DNA of 7,136 bases. Origin: Gp13-AA77 sp035516075 (GTDB taxonomy: Bacteria > Acidobacteriota > Terriglobia > UBA7540). Below, piece after piece: positions 6,565 through 7,136 of the stretch (within the stretch, counting starts at the first letter, position 1; the number at the start of each line of letters is the position of its first letter). Position numbers and translations under genes: made by a program. The notes beneath the pieces are model-generated. The model worked only from the letters and a program-made list of their open reading frames with translations, made no database searches and had not been told where the DNA came from. The DNA lies in assembly GCA_035516075.1 (NCBI GenBank), contig DATJAQ010000232.1, forward strand, positions 1 through 7,136, in the 5' to 3' direction.

Positions 6565-7136
6565 GTGGCCTTCATCGAAGTCGACAACCTGACGAAGAAC
6601 TATGGCGCCGGCGTGCTCGCGCTGCAGAACGTCACGTTCACGATTAATCGCGGTGAGTGGGTGGCGGCCATGGGTCCTTCCGGCTCCGGCAAAAGCACCC
6701 TGCTGAACATCATCGGGTGCCTCGATGCCCCGAGCGGCGGCGTGGTGCGGGTGGGCGGAACGGCCCTCACCGATTTTTCAGCGGCGGACCGGGCGCGTTT
6801 TCGCGCCGAGAGAATCGGCTTCGTCTTTCAGCAATACCACCTGGTGCCGTATCTCACCGCGGTTGAAAACGTGATGCTGGCCCAGTACTTTCACAGCCTT
6901 GCCGACGAGGCGGAGGCCGCCGACGCCCTGCGCCGGGTGGGCCTGGGCGACCGGCTGCAACATTTGCCCTCAGAGCTGTCGGGCGGCGAGCAGCAAAGGG
7001 CGTGCATCGCCCGGGCGCTCATCAACCAGCCGGACATCATTCTGGCCGACGAGCCCACCGGGAATCTCGACGAAGTGAACGAAGCCATTGTGCTAAGCCT
7101 CTTCGCCGAGCTGCATCGCGAAGGCCGCACCGTGCT
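6565..7136 (+). CDS. ABC transporter ATP-binding protein, MacB/LolD type (cut by window end)
   Basis: ATPase that would power the two upstream permeases from the cytoplasmic face. 190 complete codons are visible from GTG 6565. Walker A is GPSGSGKST (37-45), Q-loop glutamine Q89 in FVFQQ, ABC signature LSGGE (138-142), Walker B IILADE (158-163) with catalytic E163, and D-loop NLD (167-169). The sequence around Walker A (MGPSGSGKSTLLNIIGCLD) is characteristic of the LolD/MacB/FtsE-like group that pairs with FtsX-type permeases, agreeing with the neighbours. The H-loop histidine and the C-terminus lie beyond the window; family members are about 220-240 residues, so some 30-50 are missing. GTG was chosen because the next in-frame ATG falls at the Walker A motif. 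The gene starts 6 nt after the permease stop. Confidence 0.93.
   Translation, partial: MAFIEVDNLTKNYGAGVLALQNVTFTINRGEWVAAMGPSGSGKSTLLNIIGCLDAPSGGVVRVGGTALTDFSAADRARFRAERIGFVFQQYHLVPYLTAVENVMLAQYFHSLADEAEAADALRRVGLGDRLQHLPSELSGGEQQRACIARALINQPDIILADEPTGNLDEVNEAIVLSLFAELHREGRTV

Overview
The window is GC-rich bacterial DNA with all recognisable genes on the + strand. It holds an intact housekeeping sigma factor gene (rpoD/sigA type), a 463-nt gene-poor gap, and then the start of an iron-transport locus. That locus comprises an FTR1-family iron permease fused to a DUF2318/FtrD-like cysteine-rich domain, two paralogous FtsX/MacB-type ABC permeases, and an ABC ATPase cut by the window end. I suspect an acidobacterium (Bryobacterales/Solibacter-like). 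This rests on the style of the sigma factor, the base composition and the short-period repeat arrays at gene junctions. It is an inference from memory, not something the sequence proves.

Layout. 1-217: leader region with a diverged ~22-nt direct repeat that looks like a mobile-element end, and a possible sigma-70 promoter before rpoD. 218-1939: rpoD. 1940-2402: gap with two diverged copies of a 31-nt repeat about 209 nt apart, an AT-rich patch, and a 10-codon ORF whose TAA overlaps the next ATG. 2403-3701: FTR1-DUF2318 fusion. 3702-3885: spacer bounded by inverted 7-nt-period arrays. 3886-5169: first ABC permease. 5170-5286: spacer filled mostly by inverted 8-nt-period arrays. 5287-6558: second ABC permease. 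6565-end: ABC ATPase, probably cotranscribed with the gene before it (6-nt gap).

How the genes may work together. The gene set (FTR1 permease, DUF2318 protein, two FtsX-like permeases, LolD/MacB-like ATPase) matches the core of the fetMP-fetABCDEF type iron-uptake cluster known from uropathogenic E. coli and Campylobacter (Cj1658-Cj1665). FtrC/FtrD of FtrABCD systems are related to the first protein. Here the permease and DUF2318 parts are one polypeptide, and no P19/FetP periplasmic protein lies between them. The FTR1 part would move iron across the inner membrane, the periplasmic Cys-rich domain could handle electrons or metal, and the ABC part would supply an ATP-driven function whose substrate is not known to me.

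The most unusual observation is not a protein. The two junctions upstream of the two permease genes each carry a pair of inverted, short-period tandem arrays (7-nt units in one, 8-nt units in the other). The left array supplies the TGA stop of the upstream gene. The right array runs up to, or nearly to, the ATG of the next gene, replacing any Shine-Dalgarno sequence.
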